A DNA stretch of 64,000 nt. It comes from JARYLZ01 sp964388275 (GTDB lineage: Bacteria; Bacteroidota; Ignavibacteria; SZUA-365). This document shows, piece by piece, positions 34,040 through 42,961 of the stretch; position 1 is the stretch's first letter; every line of letters starts with the position of its first letter. The notes under the pieces were generated by a model that was not told where the DNA came from, searched no databases, and saw only the letters and a program-made list of their open reading frames with translations. Location of the stretch: the NCBI GenBank assembly GCA_964388275.1, contig CAYLZD010000001.1, positions 62,001 to 126,000 of the forward strand. The letters are read 5' to 3'. The position numbers were made by a program, and so were the translations under genes.

Positions 34040-35881
34040 ATGCCGGATTTTCTCAAAACCCTTGCATCTAGGGTCATTCTCTTCGACGGCGGTATGGGTA
34101 CGGAGCTCTACAAACGGGGCATTTACATCAACCGCTGTTTCGAGGAGTTGAACCTGGTCAATCCCGCCCTGGTCCGGCAGGTTCACGAAAGCTATGTGCG
34201 CGCAGGCGCCGATGCGCTTGAAACCAACACGTACGGAGCGGGCAGATTCAAACTGGAAGCGCACGGGCTCCTGGATCAGTTGTACGCCATCAATTTGGAA
34301 GGCGCCCGAATCGCCAGAGAAGCCGCAGGCGACGATTGCTTTGTGGCCGGAGCGATCGGGCCATTGGGCGTGCAGATCGAACCGCTCGGGCCTGTTTCCA
34401 GATCTGAAGCTCGCGAGTTCTTTAAAGAGCAAATCCGCCCCCTCCTGGACGGCGGAGTCGATCTGTTCATACTCGAAACATTCGTCTATCCAGCTGAACT
34501 CGAGGAATCGGTCCGCGCAGTGAGGGAGTTGTGCGATCTTCCCGTAATCGCACAGATGACCATAAACGACGATGCAACCTCGCTCACCGGCGCGTCGCCG
34601 GAACTGATGGCCGAGGAACTGTCGGCACTGCAAGCCGACGTAATCGGAGTCAACTGCACCGTCGGCCCCAGCGTGATGCTGAACTGGCTCGAACGGATCC
34701 GGCGGCTTACGCCTCTTCCGATCTCGCTGATGCCGAACGCCGGCAAACCAAGAAACATCGACGGTCGGAACATTTACCTGACGTCTCCCGAATATCTGGG
34801 GGAGTTCGCAAAACATTTCATACAGAACGGCGCCAACGTGATCGGCGGTTGCTGCGGCACGGAACCTGAGCACATTCAGCGCATGCGCAACGCCGTTGAT
34901 GTTTTCTCTCCGATGTCCCGCTCCAGGCAGATCGAAATAAAAACCTTCGAGAAGCCGCCGGACGTCACGGCGGTCGAGCGCAAGAACAAATCGCGTCTAG
35001 CACGGAGGCTGGCCGACGGGCATTTCGTAACTTTCGTGGAACTGATCGCTCCGCACGGCGTTTCCGCGGCACGGGAAATCGAAAAAGCTAGAACCATGTA
35101 TTACACCGGGATCGATGTCATCAATATTCCCGACGGTCCTCGCGCCAGCGCCCGTATGTCGGCCATGTCGCTCGCGGTTCAGATACAAAGGGATGTGGGC
35201 ATCGAAACAGTGCTCCATTACGCCTGCCGCGACAGGAACGTGATCGGCATACAATCCGATCTACTCGGCGCTTACGCGATGGGTTTGCGCAACATTTTAG
35301 CGGTGACCGGCGATCCGCCCAAACTCGGCAATTATCCGGACGCTACGGCGGTTTTCGACGTGGACTCCATCGGCCTTGTAAACATACTCGACAGGCTGAA
35401 TCACGGTCTCGACATTGCCGGCAACCCTATTGGAGATCCGACGGCTCTGCACATAGGGGTCGGCGTGAATCCGGGAGCGACAGATCCGGATCAAGAGCTC
35501 CGAAGATTGGACTGGAAAGTGCAGGCGGGCGCAGAGTTCATCGTCACGCAACCGGTATTCGACCTCGGCGTGTTTTTCGCCTTCATGAAAAGGATAGAAC
35601 ACATCCGGCTGCCGCTGATCGCCGGTTTATGGCCTTTGACTTCATTGCGCAACGCGGAATTCATGAATAACGAGGTGCCGGGATGCGTGGTGCCGGAAAG
35701 TATTCTCGAGCGCATGCGCAGAAGCAGCACGTCGAAACAAGCAGCCGGCGCAGAGGGCATAGCTATCGCGCGCGAAACTCTGGAGCAGATCAAAGAGATA
35801 ATCGCTGGAGTGCAGATCGCCGCGCCTTTCGGAAGGACTGATGCAGTGATGGAAATTTTGCAAGGTATCCGCTTGCGATAA
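34040..35881 (+). CDS. Bifunctional homocysteine S-methyltransferase / methylenetetrahydrofolate reductase
   Basis: This fused one-carbon enzyme of 613 residues resembles B. subtilis YitJ. Residues 1 to about 300 form the homocysteine-binding barrel with zinc ligands C206, C271 and C272 (VNCTVGP and GGCCGT). Residues from about 320 form the MTHFR barrel (HFVTFVELIAPHG, NIPDGPRASARMS, NILAVTGDPPKLG, EFIVTQPVFD). There is no cobalamin domain. It may couple methyl-THF formation to methionine synthesis. It is transcribed after kdsD with a 76-bp gap. Confidence 0.92.
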   Translation: MPDFLKTLASRVILFDGGMGTELYKRGIYINRCFEELNLVNPALVRQVHESYVRAGADALETNTYGAGRFKLEAHGLLDQLYAINLEGARIAREAAGDDCFVAGAIGPLGVQIEPLGPVSRSEAREFFKEQIRPLLDGGVDLFILETFVYPAELEESVRAVRELCDLPVIAQMTINDDATSLTGASPELMAEELSALQADVIGVNCTVGPSVMLNWLERIRRLTPLPISLMPNAGKPRNIDGRNIYLTSPEYLGEFAKHFIQNGANVIGGCCGTEPEHIQRMRNAVDVFSPMSRSRQIEIKTFEKPPDVTAVERKNKSRLARRLADGHFVTFVELIAPHGVSAAREIEKARTMYYTGIDVINIPDGPRASARMSAMSLAVQIQRDVGIETVLHYACRDRNVIGIQSDLLGAYAMGLRNILAVTGDPPKLGNYPDATAVFDVDSIGLVNILDRLNHGLDIAGNPIGDPTALHIGVGVNPGATDPDQELRRLDWKVQAGAEFIVTQPVFDLGVFFAFMKRIEHIRLPLIAGLWPLTSLRNAEFMNNEVPGCVVPESILERMRRSSTSKQAAGAEGIAIARETLEQIKEIIAGVQIAAPFGRTDAVMEILQGIRLR

Positions 35882-35899
35882 CATCCGCTTGAATCATCG

Positions 35900-35927
35900 T
35901 CTCTTGTAAGAGAGTTAAAGTTCTCTT
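35900..35927 (+). other. Three-arm repeat that can form alternative hairpins
   Basis: TCTCTT (35900-35905), AAGAGA (35908-35913) and TCTCTT (35922-35927) follow each other, so the middle arm can pair with either side. It lies between the MTHFR stop and the predicted promoter of the next gene. Stems are AT-rich and short, so a weak 3' end structure is the most that can be claimed. Confidence 0.2.
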
Positions 35928-35936
35928 TCATTGAAC

Positions 35937-35966
35937 TTGCGGAAGTGATTATTATTTCAGTATATT
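35937..35966 (+). promoter_or_regulatory. Possible promoter for the FtsB/DivIC-like gene
   Basis: TTGCGG (35937-35942), 18 bp, TATATT (35961-35966). The predicted transcript start falls at or within a base or two of the ATG at 35973, so the mRNA would be leaderless if this promoter is used. Confidence 0.35.
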
Positions 35967-35972
35967 TAAATC

Positions 35973-36320
35973 ATGTCGAACTTCGGCTACCGCGCAAACG
36001 ATCAGCCCTCCGCTCTGGCGAAGATGTTCCACGCCAGGAAACCGTTTCTACTGTTGATCATTGCTGCAATCGTGCTGATTCTTGCCACTTTCGGCAACAA
36101 GGGATTGCTGCGCAGGATAATGTTAGGTCATGAGGTCACGGATAAAGAACAACGCATTGCGCAACTGAAAGTGGATATCAAGTCCCTGACTTCACAGCGG
36201 AACCTGTTATCATCGGACGAAGCCACAATTGAGCGCGTCGCGCGCGAGACCCATGGGATGATCAAGCCCGGCGAGGTTGTCTATCGGGTCAAACCGGCCG
36301 AACCCGCATCGGTCAGATGA
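35973..36320 (+). CDS. Septum formation initiator protein (FtsB/DivIC-like)
   Basis: This bitopic cell-division protein has 115 residues: a short cytoplasmic N-terminus, one membrane helix (about 24-42, KPFLLLIIAAIVLILATFG), a coiled coil (about 50-80, heptads in VTDKEQRIAQLKVDIKSL) and the conserved end IERVARETHGMIKPGEVVYRV. It would sit with FtsL and FtsQ at the division site. Family assignment rests on the last motif. It overlaps the ROK kinase by four bases. Confidence 0.88.
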   Translation: MSNFGYRANDQPSALAKMFHARKPFLLLIIAAIVLILATFGNKGLLRRIMLGHEVTDKEQRIAQLKVDIKSLTSQRNLLSSDEATIERVARETHGMIKPGEVVYRVKPAEPASVR

Positions 36321-37312
36321 TATTCGTCGGCCTCGATATCGGAGGCACGAACATCAAGGCGGCGCTGGTCGAAATTCAGAGCGCGACCGAACAGTCTCCG
36401 GATTTTTCAACTGTATCGATACTCGAGAAGATCACCGTTCCCACGCGAGCTTCCGGCGGACCTGCGTCTGTGACGGCGCAGATCCACAATGCCATTGAAG
36501 AAATGCTCCACTCCGCGCCGAACAGGGTGCACGCGGTCGGCATTGGAGTGCCGGGGTCTGTGGATCATGAGAGAGGCATCGTGCTGTATCCGCCCAATCT
36601 TCCTGGATGGAAAGATGTGGCATTGGCCCGCATACTGAGCGCGAAGTGGGAACTGCCATTCTATCTGGATAATGACGCCAACTGCGCGGCTGTCGGGGAA
36701 GCCCTTTTCGGGGCGGGTCGAGGGTGCAGCAATTTCATCACGCTTACTCTCGGAACCGGAATCGGTTCGGGCATAATTCTGAACGGCGGAATATACCGGG
36801 GCGCCAGGGGTTACGCCGGAGAATTCGGTCACATCACGATCGATCCGAATGGTCCTCGGTGCAACTGCGGAAACAACGGCTGTGTGGAAGCCTACGTCGG
36901 AAATTCATACATGACAGCCAGAGCGAAACAGGCGGTCAAGCATCATCCGGACAGCGTGTTGTATGAACTCCTGTCGAACGACAACGCCGGGTTTACACCT
37001 GAGGATATTGCCGAGGCGGCTGAAGCAGGCGACGAATTCGCCCGGGAGTTCCTGTACACGACAGGAGAAATACTGGGAATAGCCGTCGCGTCCGCCGCAA
37101 ATCTGCTGGATATCACGGATTTCGTCATCGGTGGCGGGATAGCAGGCGCCGGCGAACCGCTTCTAGACGGAATCCTGCGCTCCGGCCGAGACCGCGTTCT
37201 GGAGGTTCACAGAGATGCCTTGCGTGTGGTTGCCGCCGGTCTCGGGAACGACGCGGGCATGTCAGGCGCCGCTGCATCGGCAGCCGTAGAACACTTCAAA
37301 ACACTCCGCTGA
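36317..37312 (+). CDS. ROK-family sugar kinase (glucokinase-like)
   Basis: This cytoplasmic hexose kinase has 331 residues. The ATP-binding start is VGLDIGGTNIKAALVE; the catalytic Asp is D120 in LDNDANCAA; the second phosphate loop is LGTGIGSGIILNG; and the zinc site is in CNCGNNGCVEAYVG after GEFGHI. All are intact, which fits an enzyme rather than a ROK repressor, since there is no N-terminal helix-turn-helix. Glucose is the usual substrate for this subgroup but is not proven. It is translationally coupled to the FtsB-like gene. Confidence 0.92.
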   Translation: MIFVGLDIGGTNIKAALVEIQSATEQSPDFSTVSILEKITVPTRASGGPASVTAQIHNAIEEMLHSAPNRVHAVGIGVPGSVDHERGIVLYPPNLPGWKDVALARILSAKWELPFYLDNDANCAAVGEALFGAGRGCSNFITLTLGTGIGSGIILNGGIYRGARGYAGEFGHITIDPNGPRCNCGNNGCVEAYVGNSYMTARAKQAVKHHPDSVLYELLSNDNAGFTPEDIAEAAEAGDEFAREFLYTTGEILGIAVASAANLLDITDFVIGGGIAGAGEPLLDGILRSGRDRVLEVHRDALRVVAAGLGNDAGMSGAAASAAVEHFKTLR

Positions 37313-37315
37313 TTT

Positions 37316-37334
37316 CTCCGGGTCCGCGCCGGAG
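37316..37334. terminator. Hairpin between convergent ROK kinase and ppk1 genes
   Basis: Perfect six-base stem CTCCGG/CCGGAG (37316-37321 and 37329-37334) with a seven-base loop, centred in the 33-bp gap between two convergent genes, so it could act in both directions. No T-run follows on either strand, which weakens the call. Confidence 0.35.
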
Positions 37335-37345
37335 CCGCACTCTTC

Positions 37346-39562
37346 CTAGGCCGCGCCGTTCTCTTTCGTTTCTTTGAGCGCCGCTTCGGTCGCGCGGATG
37401 AAATGTTCCATAATATTGAATGCCTCGCCGCCGGACCGCGAGCCCGACCGCACGTAGTTGCCGTCCGGTTGAAGCTCGTAGACGTCGGCGTTTTCGTCCA
37501 GATAAACAGGCAGGATCTCACGGGTCAGCTGCTTCCTGAGCTTCTCGTCGCTCACCCTTACCATGAGTTCGACCCTTCGGTTCAGATTTCTGGGCATCCA
37601 ATCGGCGCTGCTCAAGTAGACTTCCTCTCGTTCATCGGAACCGAATACGAACACACGGCTGTGCTCGAGAAAACGTCCGAGGACGCTCCGCACCCTGATG
37701 TTTACGGAAATCCCCGGCAAGCCCGGCCGGAGGCAGCAGATTCCCCTAACAATAAGGTCGATTTGCACCCCTGTCTGGGACGCACGGTATAAAGCCCGGA
37801 TTATCTGTGCGTCCACAAGCGAATTGAGTTTGGCGATAATTCTCCCGGGTCGTTTAGGAGTATGCAGCTTGGCTTCCCGCTGAATAAGCGTGAGCAGTTT
37901 CTGGCGCATGGAGATCGGCGCAACAATGATGCTGTTCCACTCGACTTGGTGGGAGTATCCGGTCAAGTAATTGAACAAGGACGCTGCTTCGTAGCCGATT
38001 TCCTCGTCGCAGGTCAGAATGCCCATATCGGTATAAAGTCTCGCCGTGTCCTCGTTGTAGTTTCCCGTGGCGAGATGCACATAGGTGCGGAGGAGTTTCT
38101 TCTCCTTTCTTACGACGATCGCGACTTTGCAGTGCGTTTTGAGGCCGAGTATGCCGTAGACGACGTGAACCCCGGCGCGTTCCAGGGAGCGCGCCCATAT
38201 TATGTTGTTTTCCTCGTCGAATCGGGCCTTCAATTCCACGAAAGCCGTGACCTGTTTGCCGTTTTCCGCAGCCCTGGCGAGGGCTTTGACAATCGCGGAT
38301 TCGCCGCCGCCCGCACGGTAGAGTGTCTGCTTGATGGCGAGCACGCTCTGGTCCTCTGCTGCGGTTTCAATGAAATTGACGACCGGCAGGAAGGAATCGT
38401 ACGGATGATGAAGAAGCACATCGCCCGATCGAATCATATCGAAAATGTCGGCATCTCTGCGCAGCCGCTGCGCAGGCCGCGGCACGAACTGCCGGTACTT
38501 CAAATGGCGCTTCGGAAGCGTGGCGAGCTGGATGAGATCGGCGAGATTCATAGGGCCGTGAATGCAATAGACACTGCGCTCTCCGATGCGCATCGCCCTC
38601 ATCAACTGCTTTCTCTGCTTTTTGGGCATCCTGTGGTCCGCTTCAAGACGAACCACGGCGCCCCAGCGACGCCGTCGGACCTGCTCCTCGATGGTCTTCA
38701 GAAGATCCGAAGCTTCATCCTCCGCAATTTCAAAATCGGCATTCCTGGTGACTCTGAAGCGGCACCAGTTTTTCACCTTGAGGCCCGGGAACAGCGCGTC
38801 CGCGTTTGCCGCGATTATCTCGCCCAAAAAGGCGTAATGGTCTCCTGTCTTCAGGGTAGGAATTCTGATCAAACGCGGCAGGATAGGCGGCACCTGGACC
38901 ACAGCTATCCGGTCCTCATGAGTTATGCGATCCTCGATTGTCATCAGAAGATTGAGGGAGCGGTTGAGCAGGTGAGGGAACGGATGTCCCGGATCTATCG
39001 CGAGAGGAGTCAAGACAGGAAAAACATTGTCAAAAAAGAAGGTTTCGCACCAGGCCCTGGCCGCCGTGTCCATGTCGTTATAACCATGGAGGCAGATGCC
39101 TTCCCTTTCGAGCGCAGGTGAGATATCATTGAGGAAGCAGTCGGACATGGTTTTCATCATCCTGGAAACCGTCTTGTTGATGCTGTCCAACGCCTCGTCC
39201 GGAGTGAAACCGTCGGGCGGGATATCCTGTGCGCCCAGAGCAACCTGGTCTTCCAAACCCGCTACTCTTATCATGAAGAACTCGTCGAGATTGGAGGAGG
39301 CGATAGCCAGGAATTTCACACGCTCCAGAAGCGGCACATCGGGATCCAGGGCTTCGTTCAACACCCGCTGGTTGAAGTCTAGCCAACTGAGCTCGCGGTT
39401 GAAGTAAACCCCGCTGTCATACAGGTCATGAACGGAACGCGTTGGCGGGGCATCGCCTCCGATTTCCCCGATTCTCTTCTCGCCAGGCAGCAGCGCGACG
39501 GCCGCTTCGTCCTGCTGTTTGGCATGCAATTGATGAATATTTGTGGTAGCTGTTTTCTGCAT
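37346..39562 (-). CDS. ppk1: Polyphosphate kinase 1
   Basis: This enzyme builds inorganic polyphosphate from ATP. It has 738 residues. The four PPK1 domains can be followed: the N-terminal helical domain (YFNRELSWLDFNQRVLNEA), the PHP-like second domain, and two phospholipase-D-fold C-terminal domains, the first with VRLEADHRMPKK then HHPYDSFLPV, and the second with the phospho-accepting His in GLKTHCKVAIVVR. RGICCLRPG and VYLSSADWMPRNLNRRVE near the end are strong signatures. It is transcribed alone, divergent from lpxC/fabZ. Confidence 0.96.
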   Translation of the reverse strand: MQKTATTNIHQLHAKQQDEAAVALLPGEKRIGEIGGDAPPTRSVHDLYDSGVYFNRELSWLDFNQRVLNEALDPDVPLLERVKFLAIASSNLDEFFMIRVAGLEDQVALGAQDIPPDGFTPDEALDSINKTVSRMMKTMSDCFLNDISPALEREGICLHGYNDMDTAARAWCETFFFDNVFPVLTPLAIDPGHPFPHLLNRSLNLLMTIEDRITHEDRIAVVQVPPILPRLIRIPTLKTGDHYAFLGEIIAANADALFPGLKVKNWCRFRVTRNADFEIAEDEASDLLKTIEEQVRRRRWGAVVRLEADHRMPKKQRKQLMRAMRIGERSVYCIHGPMNLADLIQLATLPKRHLKYRQFVPRPAQRLRRDADIFDMIRSGDVLLHHPYDSFLPVVNFIETAAEDQSVLAIKQTLYRAGGGESAIVKALARAAENGKQVTAFVELKARFDEENNIIWARSLERAGVHVVYGILGLKTHCKVAIVVRKEKKLLRTYVHLATGNYNEDTARLYTDMGILTCDEEIGYEAASLFNYLTGYSHQVEWNSIIVAPISMRQKLLTLIQREAKLHTPKRPGRIIAKLNSLVDAQIIRALYRASQTGVQIDLIVRGICCLRPGLPGISVNIRVRSVLGRFLEHSRVFVFGSDEREEVYLSSADWMPRNLNRRVELMVRVSDEKLRKQLTREILPVYLDENADVYELQPDGNYVRSGSRSGGEAFNIMEHFIRATEAALKETKENGAA

Positions 39563-39586
39563 AACTCGAGGAATTTCTGAAATGAT

Positions 39587-39616
39587 AAGATACAGCCGAT
39601 CCGTACGTCACGCCAA
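39587..39616 (-). promoter_or_regulatory. Possible promoter for ppk1
   Basis: On the minus strand TTGGCG (39616-39611), 18 bp, TATCTT (39592-39587), about 25 bases before the ppk1 ATG. A moderate match only. Confidence 0.35.
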
Positions 39617-39661
39617 CGCTTCGTATTGGAATTCGTTTCACTCTTGCATATTTTTCAACGA

Positions 39662-39667
39662 TATAAT
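39662..39667 (+). promoter_or_regulatory. TATAAT box upstream of lpxC/fabZ
   Basis: A perfect TATAAT at 39662-39667, 26 bases before the lpxC/fabZ ATG. No good -35 hexamer at 16-18 bp spacing was found, so this is a -10-only call. Confidence 0.35.
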
Positions 39668-39693
39668 ACATATTCAAGAGACTCAATCAAATC

Positions 39694-41106
39694 ATGCTCG
39701 TTTCCCAATGCACAATCAAAAATCCAGTGTCGATGTCGGGCACCGGACTGCACACCGGCCACGAAACGACCGTCACGTTCCGGCCCGCGGCGGAGAATTT
39801 CGGCATACGCTTCGTGCGCGCCGATCTCGGCGGGAATCCGGAAATTCCGGCTCTGGTGGATTATGTGGTGGATGTCTCCCGCGGTACCACATTAGGTCAC
39901 GGGGACATAAAGGTTTACACCGTCGAGCACGTCCTGGCGGCGGTATCCGGCCTGCAGATCGACAACCTCATAATCGAACTCGACGGCCCCGAGCCACCCG
40001 TGGGAGACGGCAGCGCGATCCCCTTCGTGGAAGCCCTGCAGAAAGCGGGCATACAGAGGCAGGATGCCCCGAAAGACTACCTCGTGGTCGACCGCACCAT
40101 ACAGTTCTCAAATTCGGAAAAAGAGATCGACATAGTGGCTTTGCCTCTTGACGGTTTCAGAATGACCGTGATGATCGACTACCGGAATCCCGCACTGGGC
40201 AGCCAGCATACCGGACTTTTCGATCTTCAGAACGAATTCGTCGACCAGTTCGCGGGAGCGCGCACTTTCTGTTTCCTCACGGAAGTGGAGGCGCTATTCG
40301 ACGCGGGCCTCATCAAAGGCGGATCGCTCGACAGCGCAGTCGTGATAGTCGACCGCGAACTCGACGCTGAGGCGCTGATCAATCTTCAGCAGAAGATGAA
40401 CCTCGACGACACGATCCAGCTCAACGACCACGGTTTCCTGAACGACATCAAGTTAAGATACCGCAATGAACCGGCGAGGCATAAACTCCTGGATCTGCTC
40501 GGAGACCTGACGCTCGTGGGCGCTCCGCTCAAAGCCCAGATACTCGCGGCGAGGCCGGGTCATGCAAGCAACGTTGAATTCGCGAGAATGATCCGCAAGC
40601 TGTACCTGGAGAAAAGGTTGCTCAAGAAGTACCAGGTGCAGAAAAGCGAAGGCGTCGCGCTTGATATACAGGCCGTATTCGACATACTTCCCCACCGTTA
40701 TCCTTTTCTTCTTGTGGACCGGATTGTAAGCATCGAACTCGACGGCAAAATCATCGGCATCAAGAACGTCACTTTCAACGAACCCTTTTTCCAAGGGCAT
40801 TTTCCGGGCCGCCCCGTCATGCCTGGCGTGTTGATCATAGAGGCGATGGCGCAATGCGGAGGCATACTGATGCTGAACAGCGTCGAGAATCCCAAAACGA
40901 AGTTGGCCTTCTTCTCACATATCGACAAAGTGAAATTCCGCCGCCCGGTGGTTCCGGGAGACCAGCTCGTGCTCGAAGTGGAACAGACCGACAAGAAACG
41001 CAATTTCATCAAGATCAAGGGCAGGGCTTTCGTCGACGGCCAGCAGGTAGCCGAAGCGGAAATAATGGCGGTTATCGTGGACAGGGACACTCAGAGAAAC
41101 TTCTGA
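39694..41106 (+). CDS. lpxC/fabZ: Bifunctional UDP-3-O-acyl-GlcNAc deacetylase / 3-hydroxyacyl-ACP dehydratase
   Basis: This is a fusion of the committed lipid A enzyme LpxC with the fatty-acid dehydratase FabZ in 470 residues. The LpxC half (1 to about 300) carries zinc ligands H79 (TVEHVLAA), H263 and D267 (HKLLDLLGD). The FabZ half (about 325-465) has the hotdog active site H369 and E383 in FFQGHFPGRPVMPGVLIIEAM. The two compete for or feed the same 3-hydroxyacyl-ACP pool. This fusion is typical of Bacteroidota/Chlorobiota and is a useful lineage marker. lpxA follows after 54 bp. Confidence 0.96.
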   Translation: MLVSQCTIKNPVSMSGTGLHTGHETTVTFRPAAENFGIRFVRADLGGNPEIPALVDYVVDVSRGTTLGHGDIKVYTVEHVLAAVSGLQIDNLIIELDGPEPPVGDGSAIPFVEALQKAGIQRQDAPKDYLVVDRTIQFSNSEKEIDIVALPLDGFRMTVMIDYRNPALGSQHTGLFDLQNEFVDQFAGARTFCFLTEVEALFDAGLIKGGSLDSAVVIVDRELDAEALINLQQKMNLDDTIQLNDHGFLNDIKLRYRNEPARHKLLDLLGDLTLVGAPLKAQILAARPGHASNVEFARMIRKLYLEKRLLKKYQVQKSEGVALDIQAVFDILPHRYPFLLVDRIVSIELDGKIIGIKNVTFNEPFFQGHFPGRPVMPGVLIIEAMAQCGGILMLNSVENPKTKLAFFSHIDKVKFRRPVVPGDQLVLEVEQTDKKRNFIKIKGRAFVDGQQVAEAEIMAVIVDRDTQRNF

Positions 41107-41160
41107 TTCTTCCGCTCCGGCGCGATCAAGACACCATAAAAACAGACAGGAACGGCTATT

Positions 41161-41943
41161 ATGCCAGCTATTCACCCAACGGCCATCGTATCCAACGCGG
41201 CGCGTCTTGCGCAGGATGTCTCGGTCGGACCATTCTCCATTGTAAAGGACGACGTGGAAATCGCCGGCGGCGTCTCGATAGGACCTCATTGCCTGGTGGA
41301 CGACGGCGCCCGGATCTCTCCGAACGTCGTGGTTCATCAGGGCGCAGTGCTGGCTACACCCCCTCAGGATCTCAAGTACGCCGGCGAGAAAACGGAACTT
41401 TATGTCGGCGAAGGAACGGTCATCAGGGAATACTGCACTTTAAACCGCGCCACGACGCACTCGATGAAGACGGTCATCGGAAGAAACTGTTTCTTCATGG
41501 CGTACGTGCACGCGGCGCACGATTGCCGCATCGGCGACAATGTCATCATAGCGAATGCCACTCAGCTCGGAGGCCACACCCTGATAGGCGATCACGCGAT
41601 AGTCGGAGGAGGAACAGCTGTCCACCAGTTCACCCATATCGGGACGCACTCGATGATAGCCGGAGGCATCCGCGTCGTGAAGGATGTGCCGCCCTACGCG
41701 CTGGCAGGAGGCATGCCGGCTCAATTCGAGGGCTTGAATTCGATCGGCCTGCGACGACGGGGTTTTCCGGCGGAAACACGCGAGTTGATCGCCGCGGCAT
41801 ACCGGGCTATATACAGATCGGGCATGAACGTATCGCAGGCGGTCGAATACATCAAGGAGCATCTTCCTCGGATTCCGGAGATCACGGCGATTCTGGACTT
41901 CATAGCACAGAGCAACAGGGGAATCATAAAACCTGCCGGCTGA
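41161..41943 (+). CDS. lpxA: UDP-N-acetylglucosamine acyltransferase LpxA
   Basis: This is the first enzyme of lipid A synthesis, a homotrimeric left-handed beta-helix in the cytoplasm. It has 260 residues with hexapeptide repeats throughout, the catalytic His in MAYVHAAHDCRIGD, and VGGGTAVHQFTHIGTHSMIAGG further on. The C-terminal helical part (about 190-255) is normal. An ATG with CAGGAACGGC upstream is used. The next gene is a Gfo/Idh/MocA oxidoreductase rather than lpxB or lpxD, which matters for the substrate question. Confidence 0.95.
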   Translation: MPAIHPTAIVSNAARLAQDVSVGPFSIVKDDVEIAGGVSIGPHCLVDDGARISPNVVVHQGAVLATPPQDLKYAGEKTELYVGEGTVIREYCTLNRATTHSMKTVIGRNCFFMAYVHAAHDCRIGDNVIIANATQLGGHTLIGDHAIVGGGTAVHQFTHIGTHSMIAGGIRVVKDVPPYALAGGMPAQFEGLNSIGLRRRGFPAETRELIAAAYRAIYRSGMNVSQAVEYIKEHLPRIPEITAILDFIAQSNRGIIKPAG

Positions 41944-41965
41944 AGCGAGGCATAGGAGTGATGAA

Positions 41966-42961
41966 ATGAAAAGCAAACCCCTTCGTGTCGGTGTGGCGGG
42001 GCTCGGGCATCTCGGTTCTCTCCACGCGAAGATGCTCGCATCTTCGGACTGCGCCAGCCTGACCGCGGTGTACGACCTCGACGAGGACAAGAAGGCCGCC
42101 ATCGCCGCAGAGCACGGCGCCGCCGCGGCCATGAGTCTCGATGATCTTTTCGAAGCGGTGGACGCGGTGTCGATTGCGACTCCGACTTCGACGCATTTCG
42201 AAATAGCCTGCGCCGCCATCGAGAAAGGCCTTCACGTTTTCATCGAGAAGCCGATCACCGCAACGGTAGAGCAAGCCAGTTCACTGAACGAAAAAGCGGC
42301 AGCCGGCGGAGTCACCGTGCAGGTGGGCCACATCGAACGCTTCAACCCCGCCCTGGTGGCGCTGGACTCCTACAACCTCTCGCCCATTTTCATCGAATCA
42401 CACCGTCTTGCGCCTTTCAATCCACGCGGCACGGATGTTCCGGTCGTGCTGGATCTCATGATCCACGACATCGACATCATTCTGTCCATTGTGGGGAATC
42501 CGGTGACGCACATAGACGCGAGCGGTGTCGCAGTGGTGTCCGACACGGTGGACATCGCGAACGCGAGGTTGAAATTCGAAGGAGGCTGCGTTGCCAACAT
42601 AACCGCAAGCCGCATTTCCCAAAGCAGGATGCGAAAAATGAGGATGTTTCAACGCAACGCCTACATCTCTGTGGATTTTCTCGCGGGTAGCGCCGAAGCG
42701 TTCCGCCTTGTCGATGCGTCCGATGCCTCGGTCTCAACCACATCCATGCTCGGGCGCATCGAGGAAGGCGCGGCGCGGCGCACCATCGTCTACGAACAGC
42801 CGTCCATACCTGAGGGGCACAATCCTCTCAAATACGAGCTTGAATTATTCATAAAGTCCGTGCTGGAGGGCAGGCCTCCCGTCGTGGACGGCCACGCGGG
42901 GCAGCGGGCGCTCGAAGTCGCCGAGAGGATACTCGCCCTGATAACCGCTTCGACGCCATGA
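41966..42961 (+). CDS. Gfo/Idh/MocA-family oxidoreductase linked to lpxA
   Basis: This NAD(P)-dependent sugar dehydrogenase-type enzyme has 331 residues. The Rossmann motif is GVAGLGHLG (residues 8-16), the catalytic lysine is in FIEKPIT, and the family DLMIHDIDIIL segment provides the active-site His/Asp. It lies 22 bp after lpxA and overlaps ispE by four bases. Gfo/Idh/MocA genes next to lpxA include GnnA, which oxidises UDP-GlcNAc at C3 before GnnB transaminates it to UDP-GlcNAc3N. No GnnB-like aminotransferase is in the window, so GnnA is a hypothesis only. Confidence 0.88.
   Translation: MKSKPLRVGVAGLGHLGSLHAKMLASSDCASLTAVYDLDEDKKAAIAAEHGAAAAMSLDDLFEAVDAVSIATPTSTHFEIACAAIEKGLHVFIEKPITATVEQASSLNEKAAAGGVTVQVGHIERFNPALVALDSYNLSPIFIESHRLAPFNPRGTDVPVVLDLMIHDIDIILSIVGNPVTHIDASGVAVVSDTVDIANARLKFEGGCVANITASRISQSRMRKMRMFQRNAYISVDFLAGSAEAFRLVDASDASVSTTSMLGRIEEGAARRTIVYEQPSIPEGHNPLKYELELFIKSVLEGRPPVVDGHAGQRALEVAERILALITASTP

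Noticed and set aside
37862..39121. 419-codon open frame on the plus strand
   Set aside because: Antisense to ppk1, which has all its family motifs.
40854..41969. 371-codon open frame overlapping fabZ and lpxA
   Set aside because: Wrong frame across two well-conserved genes; composition Arg/Gly-rich as in shadow frames.
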